From Prorocentrum cordatum (lineage: Eukaryota > Sar > Dinophyceae > Prorocentrales > Prorocentraceae): DNA of 64,000 nt. Within the stretch, counting starts at the first letter, position 1, and the number at the start of each line of letters is the position of its first letter. Location: the NCBI GenBank assembly GCA_963575745.1, contig CAUYUJ010005015.1, positions 1 through 64,000 of the forward strand, written 5' to 3'. The notes under the pieces are model-generated. The model made no database searches and had not been told where the DNA came from. It was given only the letters and a program-made list of their open reading frames with translations. Positions 10,289 to 20,895 of this stretch are shown here, piece after piece. The position numbers and the translations under genes were made by a program.

Positions 10289-10969
10289 CAGACACTTCAA
10301 TGGCACGGGCGGCGACGCCTTCAACTGGCGGCGACCAGTCGCACTCAGAGAAAGCAGAACCTCCCATAGCGAGTGGCGCTGCCCCATCGCACAGCGCGCG
10401 GCGCTTTTGGATTGCAGATCGCGCATGGGAATGCCGCGCAGCGCATAGCGCATGGCGCTGCCCATTGCCCATGCCGCATCCCCTCTTCGGCCGCCCGTCG
10501 TTCGTAATGCACTCAGACAGATGCAGCGCTTAGCGCAGGGCGCTGTTTTGCCATCGCGCGCGGGGCGCTGCCCTGATATGCGAGCGCAGCGCGCAGCGTG
10601 CTGCGCTGCTACTCCCACGCGTGATTCCCAAGTGCTTCGGGCGTTTCTCCTTACGTTCGCTGCCGCGCCATTTTGTCTCCACGTTTGGTGCTTTTCCTGA
10701 GGCGCCTTTTTTCCACCTTGTGCGTGCTTCTGGCTCCTCGCGCTGCTCTTTCGTTGCTTGTTCGGGTGCTTGGAGCTTCTCGTTGCACTCGCTGCCGTGC
10801 CCCTGCGCGCGATTCGGGCGCTTGCCTGAGGGCGCCTTTCCCCGTCCACTTTCGGATGATTGTCGCGGCCCCGTTGCCGCGCCTCGCTGGTTTCGCTCCT
10901 GAACTGCGGGTCTTTCAACAATTCCGCTTGCAATAAGCGGTCCTGGGCATCATCTTCTCTCGCTGCTGC

Positions 10970-11180
10970 CCGACTGCCGTTTGCGCGGCGCCTTTGCCAA
11001 ATTGCGCGTCTGGCAGTGGGGGTTCTTAGGGGGGTGAGTATGTAGGTGCTACGCGGAGGCTGCGCCCTGTTTAAGACGCTCAACATTAGTCATCTCAACG
11101 CGTGCATCCTCTGGGTCGGCAGGCGGTTCGCCGACGTCGCCGAAGTCGGCGTCGTCTGGGCCGTCGACCTCACCCATCTC
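10970..11180 (-). pseudogene. Copia integrase zinc-binding segment, copy 2
   Basis: The minus strand encodes EMTNVERLKQGAASA, then in a shifted frame PKNPHCQTRNLAKAPRKRQ. This matches the start of copia integrase, where a leader 'lk.EA.SLrHl.tH' is followed by PKNPyC..C..AK. The second zinc cysteine is Arg here (HCQTR). Stops and a frameshift separate the two parts. Confidence 0.65.
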
Positions 11181-11519
11181 GGGCCCGTCAGGAGCTCCGG
11201 GGGGGCTCCGAAAGAAAACTTGTGGCGAATCGCGTCGCTAGGCGATGGAACCCACAGAGTGAACTGCGAGCGGTGATGCGTCGACGAACTGTGGTGGCCG
11301 ACCATTGTCGTAGCTGCGGGTTGCAATCAACTCTCGCGCGCGCGCGTCTATGGTCGCGCGCGTTTGGACGGGGCGGGATGGCCCCCCCCCACGCACGCCG
11401 CGCCATCCAGACATGCCTTGGCGCCTGGCCCCACGCAGCGCCGCTTCTCCAGAGCAGCGGACCCATGGGCGACTGCGCGGCCCCACTGTCCCAGCGCCTC
11501 TCTGCCTGAAAAAGTTGAG

Positions 11520-11640
11520 TGTGACATCTTGCCCTCGACGGCCAGGTTCGCCGCTTGGTTGCCCTAGCGCAACGAAGTGCAAGGGATTTGAGCCGCGAAA
11601 CTGAAAACGCGATCAAGGCACCGCGCCCCCCCCCCCCCCA
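11520..11640 (-). pseudogene. Copia Pol segment after protease (copy in unit 2)
   Basis: Directly downstream of SVASVG the minus strand reads ARCLDRVFSFAAQ, like the 'GRRCLdrGySF' stretch that follows copia protease, then GNQ and further decayed sequence. The homologous piece in unit 1 is at 10140-10265 and reads CLDRVFSFAAQLPCISL. Confidence 0.55.
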
Positions 11641-11890
11641 CAGACGCGACGCTCGGGGTCTCCTCCACGACCGGGGCCTCGAACTCACCGCCCTTCAACT
11701 TGGGAAGAGCTGCGCTAAACTCACCAGGGGCCCCAATGGCCCCCCCAGCAGCGTTCGGGGCAATTCCCGAGGACAACCTCTGGATCTTACATGTAAACCA
11801 GCGCCCCGAATAAACTCTCAACTATCAAGTTGAAGCCGCACCCAGTGTCGACGATAAACCGCATTGAACCGAGCTTGACAGAAGTCGAGA
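11640..11890 (-). pseudogene. Ty1/copia retrotransposon protease fragment
   Basis: The minus strand encodes MRFIVDTGCGFNLI around 11830-11866, the aspartic protease active site (D-T-G at about 11842-11850) in the DTGCG form seen in copia-like Pol of dinoflagellates. After a frameshift it continues to FEAPVVEETPSVASVG (ending near 11640), matching the family's C-terminal 'V.e.TPsVlSvG' segment. Pol of such elements normally continues to integrase, reverse transcriptase and RNase H; those are not here. Frameshifts and a stop (at about 11806) show it is dead. Confidence 0.75.
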
Positions 11891-14820
11891 GCTCTGCGGC
11901 CCGCAGCGGCTGAGCCACCGCGGGCAGCTTCGCCCTTAGTTTGAGATCCCCATTTCAACCGCAGATGCCAGACCTCCTCTTCGATCTTTGACGCTTTCAG
12001 CAGAGCCCCGAAACTCGCGGCTTGCCACGCGACATCGTTCGGGTCCGAGTTCTGCTCGGAAGCTCCCATCGGCCCCCAGGACGCGAGAGTGCTTTCCGAA
12101 TCGCGAGACGACGAGCCTTCCTGAGCGAAACGGGGGGCCCCTCGGTCGATGGGCGAATCGTTGCCGGTAAATTCCGCGAGACAGAACCCCCTGTTTCCAC
12201 GCAGCTGGCTTGCGAGGCTACGTCGCGCACGGCCTCGATGGCAACCCGAGGAAGCAAGGTACTTAGCATGGCAGCAAGACGACCCTCCTTCCAACGCATC
12301 GGACCATATTCTGCCACATTATCTGTTTTCCCCGCAGTGGGATGGAAGAATGCTCACAATGGCTCGCGATCTTCCAGAACTGCCGCGCGATCGAACCGAC
12401 CGGCAGCTCGCAATGCGCCCCCGACTTCGCGGGGGCGGGGCGGGCGGCGAGGTCTGGGCGGAGACGCGTTTCAAGTGGCTCTTCTTTCGACGCGCAATCG
12501 GAGCTATTGGCGAAACAGGGGAACAAGGATTGGCATATCCCACGGAAACATGACACGTCACTCCGCGAATACCGAAGAATCCCGCAACGGTGCCCGCGCA
12601 TTCGCCCACGCGGGCGGCCAAGCCGCCCGCGGAAATTTTGCACAACGATCGCCCCCATTAGAATACCGATCGCCCGCAGAGGAAACGGGGGGGACTCAGC
12701 ATACCTCCGAAAAGGTCGGCGGTTAAACGGCCGACACCTGGGGGCGATCGCCACTCGTGTCCCGGGGTATTGGCGCGATACTTACAGCGTAATGTATGAG
12801 GGCGCATCTGGCTCTCCTGCCAGTGCCAGCACGGCGCCGCGCTTGCCGCTTTGCTTCTGACTGCGTTCGCGCCCCAGGCCTGTCCCTGATCCTAATCTGC
12901 CTCCTCGCACTTTAGCTCCTCTCGACTTTTCAGCACCATTTCACTCGCGATGCTGTCTAGAGCAGGGGGGGCATCCTCTGGGCCGTCGCATTTCCCCGCG
13001 GAACGCGCGCGGCGTTGGGCTACTTTTCGCGCAAGGGGCGCCGAGATGGCCCGACCCATCTGGGCCCGGACGGCCCGGGGGCGCCGGATCGATGCCGCCC
13101 CGTGCCCTTGCCCGTCTCCTTAAGTGGGTTCTTTTTTCACGCGGGCCCACCGCGGGGGCAAAATCGACCTCGCGCGGGGCCTTCGCGGGCGGAGACCGTG
13201 CGGACTTGGATTTCACGCGGCCGCTAGGGCACCCGGTGTTTTGTCTAAGGCAGGCGCCCCCCTGGGCCACGCATGTGCGCGCGACTTCTTCGCGCGGCCG
13301 TCTCGGGCGCAGTCCGCGACTTTCCCCGGCGGGGCCAAACCCAGGGCAGGCCCTGGCGCAACTTCGCTGGCCTTCTCGCGCCCCCCTCGTCCGCGCCGGT
13401 TCAGCGTCGCCATCCAGGAAACAAGATTACATCCCTCGCGCTCGCTACCCATAGCCCCTTTCAGCTGGCCCGCTCGCCAGTCGCAGGTGCGAAGCCTACT
13501 TCTGATTTTTGCATTCAGAAAGTTAGCAAGCAAGCGATGTCTGCGTAGCAGGCGCGACTTCATCTGTTCGTAGACATGTTCGTTGATGATGGCAACCATC
13601 TCAGAAAAATGCGAACTACCTCCGCGCATTTCTCGGTAATCAACCGTCCGCTCATGGTCGACATGTTGCGATTCCCGGTATGTCTTGTTTCGACCAGTCT
13701 CGACCTCAAGGAGGTCTCGACACGCGCAATGCCGCCCATGCGCCGAGCGAATTGACGATCGAACAACGCGCGCGCATCTCCATCGGGGGGCGGAGGAGGC
13801 CATGGGCGCGCGTTGTCGGATGGGGCCCCCGCTCGAACGGGAGCTCCCCCCAGGGTCCGACAACTCGCACCCATGCCCATGGCCAGTTCCCCTCCTTTCG
13901 ACCCGCCTATGGGGCATGGGCGCGAATTGTTCGCTCGTCGCGAACCGAACCCCGAACGCAGATTGCACGAGCCATTTCCCAACCCGTCAACGACCGCATT
14001 TCGTCCGGGCCAATGCGGCCGACGAGATGGACTCGCTGCGCGGGCAAGCCCCTCCTTTGGCGCAGCCCGATGCGACGGACACGTCGACGCGAGTAAGATG
14101 CCCTTAACATTGTAGCTTCGAAGCTCGCACAGCGGGGCCAACTGCTTCCGCGGCCCAGGGGCGGGCCCCTGCAGCGCCAGTGAAGCGGGGGAAATCGCGC
14201 GCGCAGCGCGCAACTTCCAAGCCCGAAATTAGTCGGGACCTGTCGCAGGCGCCAAACCTCGGTTGCTCGACCAGCCTATCGCCAACGATATCGGGCGGCG
14301 GCGGAAGAGCGCCCCCTCCACCTCCGCCCCCACCGGGCCTGCCATCACCAGGCCCGGGAAAAGAGTGGCACTTGCTCCCGCCATGGCCAAGGCCCCCGAC
14401 GCTTCCCAGAGGTGGCAGCGCCAGGTCGCCAAGTGAATGGCGCTGGAAGCTGCGGCGATGGCGCCTCCGTGGGGAACTGGGGGGGTCCCTCTGATACCCC
14501 TTCCAAAGTAGCAGAGGACGCGCACCCTTCGGCCATTTGTCCTTGCGACGGTGAGAGGGCGAGCTTTGGGTCCTTTTCTCTTCTTTCATATTCCCTGGCT
14601 CTTCTTCTCCGTGCGGGTTGGATTCAAACACTGTGTGCCTTAGATGGCAAAGCGTTCGCTGTTTCTCTGCTTCTCCCAACCGTAATTTCTCTACCTCGTC
14701 ATCGGCTTCGGTTTTTCTCCTGGGAACAAAACGCGCCTCTTTGATCCGGCGCCCGTGTGATCGTTGCCACGTGGTGCGCCGCGTTGGGCGCTATTCTCCC
14801 GCGTAGATAATAAACGCATA
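11891..14820 (-). other. Possible gag-side remains of the copia element
   Basis: This is where Gag should lie upstream of the protease. Several minus frames are open for 100-250 codons with much frame switching. Best candidate for Gag-like sequence is about 13555-13720 (NKTYRESQHVDHERT, FSEMVAIINEHVYEQM). A degenerate Cys-rich stretch (CFRGICQSLFPC) near 12520-12560 might be a ruined zinc knuckle. None is strong enough to call as a gene. A 191-codon open frame at 14104-14679 has Gly/Pro-rich, unremarkable composition. Confidence 0.25.
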
Positions 14821-15170
14821 TTGCACTTATCCAGCGGAGCGCCGCTCCTCTCCGGACGCCTGCAACAGCCGCAGGCGCTCTAAACAATCCGATGCTATCC
14901 CGCCCCCGCTGCCAACCGACTGAGTTGGGACACGGTTCGGGTCACTCGGAGAAGGATGCCGAACACTCCTAGGACGACTCTGAAGGCTCAGCCAGAGTGT
15001 CTGCCCAGTAGAGAGGTCTGAGTTTAGATAATGGGCGGCCAAAAAAAATGTCGAATCCGATGCCGCAAAATGAGCCCGAGGTGCGGTCAACCTCCCTTGC
15101 CGTGCTCCTCGCTCCTGAACGAGGTCTGATTGGAGAATTGCAAGTTTGTGTTGTGAGCTCCCCTGCTTGA
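14821..15170. other. No gene recognised
   Basis: Mixed-composition sequence without repeat family or motif; minus frames here run into the small ORF at 15171-15482. Confidence 0.3.
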
Positions 15171-15482
15171 TCATGCCTTCTTGGCTTTTCTCGCTTCATC
15201 ACGGGCGGCTCGCTCCGTGAGAAGGGCCAACTGGACTGCAGCATCCAATTTCAGCGATTCCGGCTGCGCTGCGCAGGCAGCCTGAGCCGCCCCTCCATGA
15301 AGAGTGTCACATATTTTCTGCTCGGACATAGACGCAGCCACCCGAACCCTGTCAACATCGCACTGCACCTGATGTTCTTTACCAGCCGTTTTCTCAGCTG
15401 CAATGTGTTCCTCCTCCACGGTTGCCAATAAAGCTGCCTCCTCGGCTATCGTCTTCTCATTGTCATATTCCAGCAGAAACAA
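15171..15482 (-). CDS. Small alpha-helical hypothetical protein
   Basis: A 103-codon minus frame ends at a stop at 15171. Its composition is protein-like and strongly helical (Ala, Glu, Lys, Gln): EYDNEKTIAEEAALLATVEE, later CDTLHGGAAQAACAAQPESL, and ending ARDEARKAKKA. It is the least GC-biased open frame in the first 17 kb and lies outside recognised repeats. It may be the last exon of a separate gene or part of a retroelement Gag. A possible upstream piece in another frame is at about 15550-15665 (MASKGTRQRASAREKLLSKQ). No family recognised. Confidence 0.4.
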   Translation of the reverse strand: MFLLEYDNEKTIAEEAALLATVEEEHIAAEKTAGKEHQVQCDVDRVRVAASMSEQKICDTLHGGAAQAACAAQPESLKLDAAVQLALLTERAARDEARKAKKA

Positions 15483-15549
15483 TAATTCATGCCACCGAAA
15501 TGGCTTGTTGATTCAGGTGCCCACTCTGAACTACAAAAAATAATTCATG
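15481..15549. repeat. 11-bp direct repeat flanking 47 bp
   Basis: AATAATTCATG occurs at 15481-15491 and 15539-15549, at the upstream edge of the small ORF. This could be a target duplication around a tiny insertion, or chance in an AT-rich spot. Confidence 0.4.
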
Positions 15550-15909
15550 TATTCCTTTTCTCGCTCGAGCGTGTTTCCTTCAGTATCTTCATCTGAGCAG
15601 CCGTCTGCTTGCTGAGGAGCTTCTCTCTCGCAGAAGCCCTTTGTCTTGTCCCTTTTGATGCCATGCCATAGACATGATAGTTTGGAAGTTCTTCTCTGTC
15701 AGATCAACGCAGCCTGAACAAAACCAACTAACATTACAATGACCGCTTGTGACGCGACATGCTCCGCGCAAAGGCCCCACAACACGGACCGTTCTCTCTT
15801 CCCGCCTTTCCGGGGCACCGGTTTTCTGCCGTCGTCGGGCCCGGGCCCAGCAAGAGTGTAAAAGCATCGAGCTATCATATATCATATGGGGATATGGACT
15901 TAGCATGTC

Positions 15910-16340
15910 TTACCGCGGATCGGCGATCTCGGAGGAGGAGGAGGCACAAACTCCATGTTTGTTCCCCCCTCTTTCCGCATCTTGAGCTTGACAGGGTGAA
16001 CCTGCCAAGTCAAGCATATCCTCATCACCCCCGTCTACCTCGCGAGTGAAAGGGTAGCGAAACACCGCCACATGGACTCCGGTTGAACTGGAAATCTGCG
16101 TTCGCGAATCGTCTACTGCCATACGATAAACGCATCGCCCCGTTGGCCCTTGCTGGGGACGGCGCATCCCCAACTGGGTCCCTCGGGTGATCTACCATAT
16201 CTGGCCCACGAGGACTCAATGCGTTAAATGGTGACTGGGAGATTCCTGAAACTCTGGTTTTCCAAATGAATGTGGAAATAATGCTTGGAAAATGGTTGCG
16301 CCACCACCCCAGCATACGGGCACGCCGTTCTGACATCATG
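15910..16340 (-). CDS. Weak hypothetical ORF pair
   Basis: Two overlapping minus frames have protein-like composition: one at 15910-16173 (CVYRMAVDDSRTQISSSTGV, HVAVFRYPFTREVDGGDEDM), the other at 16025-16339 (MLGWWRNHFPSIISTFIWKT). Both cannot be coding over the whole overlap. No family recognised; kept because composition differs from the chance-open GC-rich frames. Confidence 0.25.
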
Positions 16341-16439
16341 CCACGGTCTTCAGCTCAGCCACGGGTTGAACCAGCAGCCTCGCTCGCAGCATGATGCGAC
16401 TCTGCTTTCAATGGTGAACTGAAGAATTAACTTCTGTCT

Positions 16440-16965
16440 GGTATCGGTATATATATATATATGTTTGGAAGACATTGGTACGTCACCGGGAAATTCTGGT
16501 AACCGTCGTTGCCCGAAGGTGGGTGGTGGGGGCCCTGGGTAACAGTGGCGCTTGGGCGGGGTGGGGTGCGTCGGGGTGGGCGTGCGCTGCAATCGCCACA
16601 TTATGCGCGCGGGCGCCAGCAAATGCTAGGGGTCCCCACCCCGCGTGCGATGGCTACCGCTACAATGCCCCATGGGTGGGGTGGGGTGGGGGGCGGGCCA
16701 AGGCAACGGCTATTACGCGCCAGAGGGTAAAAGCACATTCCCCGAGGGCGGGGGGGAATGGAGGGGAACGGGGATGAGGAGGCGGAGGATGATGAGGATG
16801 AGGGGAAGAGTGGATTTTCAGAGGAGGGATGATCAGGATGAGCAAGAAGGGTGGATGAGCACGGGCGTAGTTATGATGACAACATTGGCCATGATGGAGA
16901 TTATAAGACATATGAATTCCTCAAAAACACTTAGAATGATACCGGAGGAACCCCCCAATCATAAT
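16440..16965. other. (TA)n and G-rich low-complexity region
   Basis: A short (TA) run at 16447-16462 is followed by G-rich sequence (GGGTGGGGTG words, then GATGAGGATGAGG). No gene. Confidence 0.5.
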
Positions 16966-16969
16966 TTGT

Positions 16970-17205
16970 GAGGGCTTTAGGGCTATGGGGCTATAGGGCT
17001 ATAAGGCTATGGGGCCATAAGGCTATAGGGCTAGTGGGCTATAGGGCTATGGGACTATACGGCTAAAGGGCCATAGGGCATAAAGGTTATAGGGCTATTG
17101 GGCTGTATGGGGTATAGGACTATTAAGGCTATTGGGCTATAAGGCTGTAGGGCTATACGGCTATAAGGCTATAGGGCTATGGGGCTTCAAAGCTACCGGG
17201 CACCT
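16970..17205. repeat. GGGCTATA-type minisatellite
   Basis: About 25 imperfect 8-10 bp units of GGGCTATA / AGGCTATA / GGGCCATA. G-tracts recur about every 8-10 bp on the plus strand. Confidence 0.9.
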
Positions 17206-17604
17206 AGGCACCCGCGGGTACCTGGCCACCCGGCCACCGAAATCGGCGGCACACCTCACCTGACCATACGAATCCGCTAGGACTCCTACAGAGGCAAGCT
17301 CTGATTGGGGAAACATCTCCTCTTGAGACAGTGTTCGTCTTTGCTGCGCATGGCTTCTGCGAGAGCGCCTGTTGTCTCAGGCTTTGGAGCTCAAAGCCCT
17401 GGCACAGGCAGAGTCCAAGGACAGATATTGAGCGAAGACTGAGGTTCGACCTGGAGGCCAGCCAAATGGGCCTGAGTATGGATGGGGATCGGGAGATCGT
17501 GCCAAATCGCCGATGTGTCGGCGACATCGGGATGGAGAACAACGGGCTGCGGATGCGCGATCCTCTGATTCCGTCGGCTCCAGGCCCGTGTGAGCGGCCT
17601 GGAG

Positions 17605-17762
17605 ACAATGAGGAGGAGGAGGAGGAGGAGGAGGAGGAGGAGGAGGAGGAGGAGGAGGAGGAGGAGAGGGAGGGGGAGGAGGAGAAGGAAGAGGAGGAGG
17701 AGGAGGAGGAGGAGGACGAGGAGGAGGGGGAGCTGGAGGAGGAGGAGGAGGAGGAGGGATCA
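17605..17762. repeat. (GGA)n microsatellite
   Basis: About 155 bp of GGA with scattered point changes. Minus reading is Ser or Pro runs, plus reading Glu runs; not evidence of a gene. Confidence 0.9.
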
Positions 17763-18060
17763 CGCAGATGGCCTCGCGCATCGCATGGCGCGAGGCCCGA
17801 GGCGCGAAGATCCTCGAGCTCTGGCGCGGCCCCACGGCTGAGGCTTTCTCTCGTCGGCTCGGACAGCGCATCGCGATCCTGCTCGCGCCCCTGCGGACGA
17901 CCTCGGTCGGCGGACGAGTCGTACAACAACAAGGGCTCCCAACTTCGCGCGTCGCGCTGCGCGAGGCGCGAAGGGCGAACACCTCCGCGCCCTCGCGCCG
18001 CCTCCCAGGGGAGCATAGGAGGGTGAGGAGGAGTCGGAGCCGAACCGCGAAGCGCGAATG
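17763..18060. repeat. Internally duplicated GCGAGGC-rich block
   Basis: Two ~130-bp related halves contain CGCGCTGCGCGAGGCGCGAA, GGCGCGAGGCCCGAGGCGCG and AGCGCATCGCGATCCTGC-like words. The downstream exon candidate (18180-18388) lies just beyond it. Confidence 0.45.
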
Positions 18061-18179
18061 ACTTCGCGCCCTCCAGGGCGCCCTTGGAGTCGTACAAGAA
18101 TGAAGCGACGGCGGTTGTCCGCCGTGGGGGACGTGGACGGGGCGGTTGGAACGTTGGGATGTTAGATACCCCCGTGGGG

Positions 18180-18388
18180 CACGCACAGAGTTCCCCCCGC
18201 TGTGGGAGAGCCGTGCACCACGGCGGGGCAGAGAACGTACAGCCATCGGGCTGGCACGAGGAGCGCCACACAGGGAGCGAAGGGACTGCTCTGGCCACGG
18301 CGCGAACTTCGAGCACGAATGGGTCCCCCGACCCACACCTCAGGAGCTGCCCGAAGACCGGGTCCCATCCTGAGCCCCAAAGGGGGCA
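18180..18388 (-). CDS. RCC1-blade exon candidate
   Basis: From an AG acceptor (ACTTAG, exon from 18388) to a GT donor (GTATCTAAC, exon end 18180), the minus strand is open. It reads LWGSGWDPVFGQLLRCGSGD, then FVLEVRAVARAV, then CTFSAPPWCTALPQRGELCA. It covers the end of one RCC1 blade (WGsG...fGQL) and the next one's 'v.cG..ctaLl..GELcac' strand. Role inferred only as beta-propeller protein. Upstream lies family D element D2, whose end is about 60 bp away. Splice ends are my choice; the frame and motif are the evidence. Confidence 0.6.
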
Positions 18389-18465
18389 CTAAGTTCCGCA
18401 TCTTGACTGCAGGATGGTTCACTCTGCTCTCAGACCTGGGGGACACGAGTGATGATGACGTGTTT

Positions 18466-18665
18466 AGAGGCACGAAGAATGACATAAACATAAGAACTCG
18501 GCGGTCTGCGCGGATTTCTCGGATCAGCGCTGGACCCCCCTGGCGGCGCCCTCGGCGCCGCCCCTAGCGCGCTCCGCGCGCCAGGGAGGGGGGTCCAGCG
18601 CCGACCCGAGAAATCTGCGCGGATCTCCGAGTTGTTATGTTCATGCCATTGTGTGTTCCCCTCTT
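18466..18665. mobile_element. Family D fold-back MITE (D2)
   Basis: Ends CACGAAGAATGACATAAACA and, in reverse, GGGAACACACAATGGCATGA, with ~65-bp inverted arms (GATTTCTCGGATCAGCGCTG and partner) and a GGCGGCGCC centre. Complete hairpin. Confidence 0.85.
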
Positions 18666-18679
18666 CTCCCAGGGGTGGA

Positions 18680-18800
18680 AGCGGCAGGGGACTGGCGCCG
18701 CGCGGAGCGCAGCAACTCCGCCGAGGACGGGGAGGCGGACAACACTGACAGCGCGTGGCCGTGCGGAGGCAGCCACGCCCTCCCCCCGCACGCAAGGAAG
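18680..18800 (-). CDS. Possible RCC1 exon
   Basis: The minus frame reads VSVVRLPVLGGVAALRAAPV between family D element D2 and a dispersed repeat. The pattern 'v.lP.l.gV.alraa' fits the strand that ends an RCC1 blade, but nothing conserved such as WG or GxHT is present. Weak. Confidence 0.3.
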
Positions 18801-19059
18801 CTCAGCATCGCTGAACCGATGCCTGTCCCCGACGGCGTGGCCCGGGCCCCACTGCCCGATGTACCTCCCCGGATGGAGTACAACGGAGGCCGGTCTACAA
18901 GAACCCTTCCACCATAATTGCGTTGCTCCCATCGCACTTACGGACCACACCCCAGAAATCATTTCGAGCACCCAGAACAGTGTCGAAACAGTGTCGAACG
19001 AGCGTCGCCTCCCAGGGCCCGACACGTGATCCACAAGTTTCGGTACTTTCTTGGTGCTC

Positions 19060-19250
19060 GAAATTCTTTCTGGTGGTCCAAGCTAAAAAAAGGTTGGAAA
19101 ATCATAACACAAGAACCCAATCCTGAAACCCTAGGGCGTCCATCGATGTTTGGTGTGGGAACGCCACCCCTATCACAGCAATCCAATCGAAACCCAGGGC
19201 ACCCTGGAGACAAGCAGGGTGTTTCTAGGCATGGGTCTCCACTGCATAGA
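19060..19250. mobile_element. Diverged family C MITE (C2)
   Basis: Keeps ACAAGAACCCAATCCTGA, GGGCGTCCATCGATG, GGTGTGGGAACGCC and GGAGACAAGCAGGGTGTTTC, and ends GGGTCTCCACTG. Confidence 0.65.
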
Positions 19251-19349
19251 CTGTGCCCTTCGAGCTTCGAGGGGCAGATCCCTAACTGCGGTGGGATGGC
19301 GGGGGGCGAAATCGGGATTGGGATGGGGACAGGGTTACCCTAATAGGGT

Positions 19350-19510
19350 TAAGTCGGGCGTGTCCCCCCACAGGCGGATTTTGGACGAAAAATGAACGAG
19401 ATGTTGAAGTGCTCGAAACATAATTCAAAGAAGTAATGGCAAAATCGTCCCCATTTTGTTTTTGGACCATTTTTGACTATTCCTCCTGTAGAGAGACGCG
19501 CCCGACTGAA
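19350..19510. mobile_element. Family A MITE (A6)
   Basis: Ends TAAGTCGGGCGTGTCCCC and GACGCGCCCGACTGAA. Flanks AATAGGGT / GGATAGGG are a worn 8-bp duplication. Confidence 0.8.
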
Positions 19511-19899
19511 GGATAGGGATCGGTTAAGCGATGCCGACCCCCGCAGGCAAAGGGGGCGGGGAAAATTGGCGCCCCTACTCCGCGACGCCCGAGAAGTCGG
19601 CAGCGCTGGCGGCAGGACACCGCCGCGCCACCTCGCCGGGCGCGCCGGAGAGGGGGGGCCAGGAGGAGGGGTGCGCATAGGAGGGGAGCACATCATGGCC
19701 CGAGGCATTATCGATAGAGTGGAAGCCTGGTATACGCTCGTCATTCCGCCTTTAGAAGGCATCAGCGTCGATTCTCGTCGGGTAGTCGTGGAGATGGCGC
19801 CGATTTAGCATCGCTTTGCGCCGGTTCGCAAGAGCCAAGAAGATGGCACGGGAGGCCGACATGAGTTGCCGCAGAAGGCATGCGTGAGGGGCAACGACC
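19511..19899. other. No firm gene
   Basis: GC-rich to about 19680, then ordinary composition. A minus frame near 19560-19660 is open but carries no motif. Confidence 0.3.
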
Positions 19900-20065
19900 A
19901 GGGGGGGACTTGCTCAGGGGGGAAGCATTGGCGTGGAATCGGCGATACATCGCCGACAGGTCGGCGATAGGCCCTCGATAGCGAAACCGGACGCTCCTGC
20001 GCGGGGTGGAGCACCCAGGACTGGACTCACGATGATTGGGCGATTGGGGCTCAATGCTTCCCCCC
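19900..20065. mobile_element. Family E element (copy 1)
   Basis: GGGGGGACTTGCTCAGGGGG, then GGCGTGGAATCGGCGATACA, TCGCCGACAGGTCGGCGATA, CTCGATAGCGAAACCGGACG, and ends with ATTGGGCGATTGGGGCTCAA and GCTTCCCCCC. The GGGGGGAAGCATT start mirrors the AATGCTTCCCCCC end. Other copies: 38755-38955, 39440-39505, 43375-43425, 52985-53065, 56835-57010. Confidence 0.7.
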
Positions 20066-20069
20066 TGGG

Positions 20070-20200
20070 CCAGTCCCCCACTGTCGGCGCCCTTGAGTGT
20101 GCGAGGACGAGGGGTGGCCTGGGGATCTCGAAAGAAGAGCGGGCACCGAAATCAAGGGTCGCGGCCATGACATCCATCCTCCCCCTCGTTCTCACTCGGA
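20070..20200. repeat. Fragment of dispersed repeat L
   Basis: GTCGCGGCCATGACATCCAT and TCCTCCCCCTCG resemble parts of the repeats at 29920-30265 and 38955-39370. Confidence 0.4.
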
Positions 20201-20582
20201 GGGGGCCGGGAGGTCTGAGCTGCATGGGCCCCAGGAACAGCTGTCAAGAAGAGGGTACAACGGCAAATCCATTCAAAATCGGTTGGCGGCTCTGACTGCA
20301 ACAGGATGTCTGATGTCCTCGAAGCAGTAAGGAAGTCAAACACTATAGTTGAAAATCGGTTCCTGGACCCCTCCTGTGACCATCCGGCGCAAACTTTCAT
20401 GCAGGATCGTTTTTTTTTGTCGAGCCCAGGGACCATGAACAGGCCCCTGGAGACCGAATTCCTCGACTCCAGAACAGTCTCGAATCTCTCCCCCCCTTTC
20501 CTGCTGCCCAGAAACAATGCTGGGCCACCTCAGACCCCGAGCTGGCTCCGAGTCCTCACCCCCTTCTTGGACTCCCCCGAAC
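20201..20582. other. No gene recognised
   Basis: Ordinary-composition sequence. Two minus frames are open for short distances; probably intron of the minus-strand gene. Confidence 0.3.
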
Positions 20583-20775
20583 CTCGGCCAGGTCGACCTC
20601 CCTCACCGGTGAGCTGGCGGGCAGGGCCCCGTCGCCCGTCTGGCCGTTGCCCCCGCAGCCCCACAGGAAGACCCGCCCGGAGGCAGTCTGGGCGCCCGAG
20701 TGGCAGATGGCCATGGCAGCGTCAAGGAAGGTCACCACGTGGGGTGCCGACGAAGACCAACACAGGGGAGGGGCA
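20583..20775 (-). CDS. RCC1-blade exon candidate
   Basis: Minus strand, from an AG acceptor (CATAG) at 20776-20778 to a GT donor (GAG/GTTCGG) at 20581-20582. It reads HVVTFLDAAMAICHSGAQTA, then SGRVFLWGCGGNGQTGDGAL, then SSPVREVDLAE. This is one of the clearest RCC1 motifs in the window: 'v..f..a.a.chs.a.tasGrVflWGcGgnGQtGdG...p'. It encodes the last strand of one blade and the first of the next. The next exon upstream (20896-20950, after a C-element intron) ends in CWGPLGSSALGIG, a plausible preceding blade. Confidence 0.7.
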
Positions 20776-20895
20776 CTATGGAAGAAGTGCCCTGCCTCTG
20801 GGACATGTTCTGGTTTTGGGGAGGCCGACCGAATCATCACGATGGCTACGACGACGACGACGCCCACGAGCAGGCCTGGGACACAACCTGTTGAT

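Larger units (their letters stand above)
10289..11640. repeat. 1.35-kb tandem duplication, unit 2
   Basis: Second copy of the unit at 8949-10288, beginning GACACTTCAATGGCACGGGC. Its far end joins the copia protease region at 11640. Confidence 0.9.

Noticed and set aside
17331-18026. Poly-Glu plus frame
   Set aside because: Made by the (GGA)n tract; the neighbouring coding evidence is on the minus strand.
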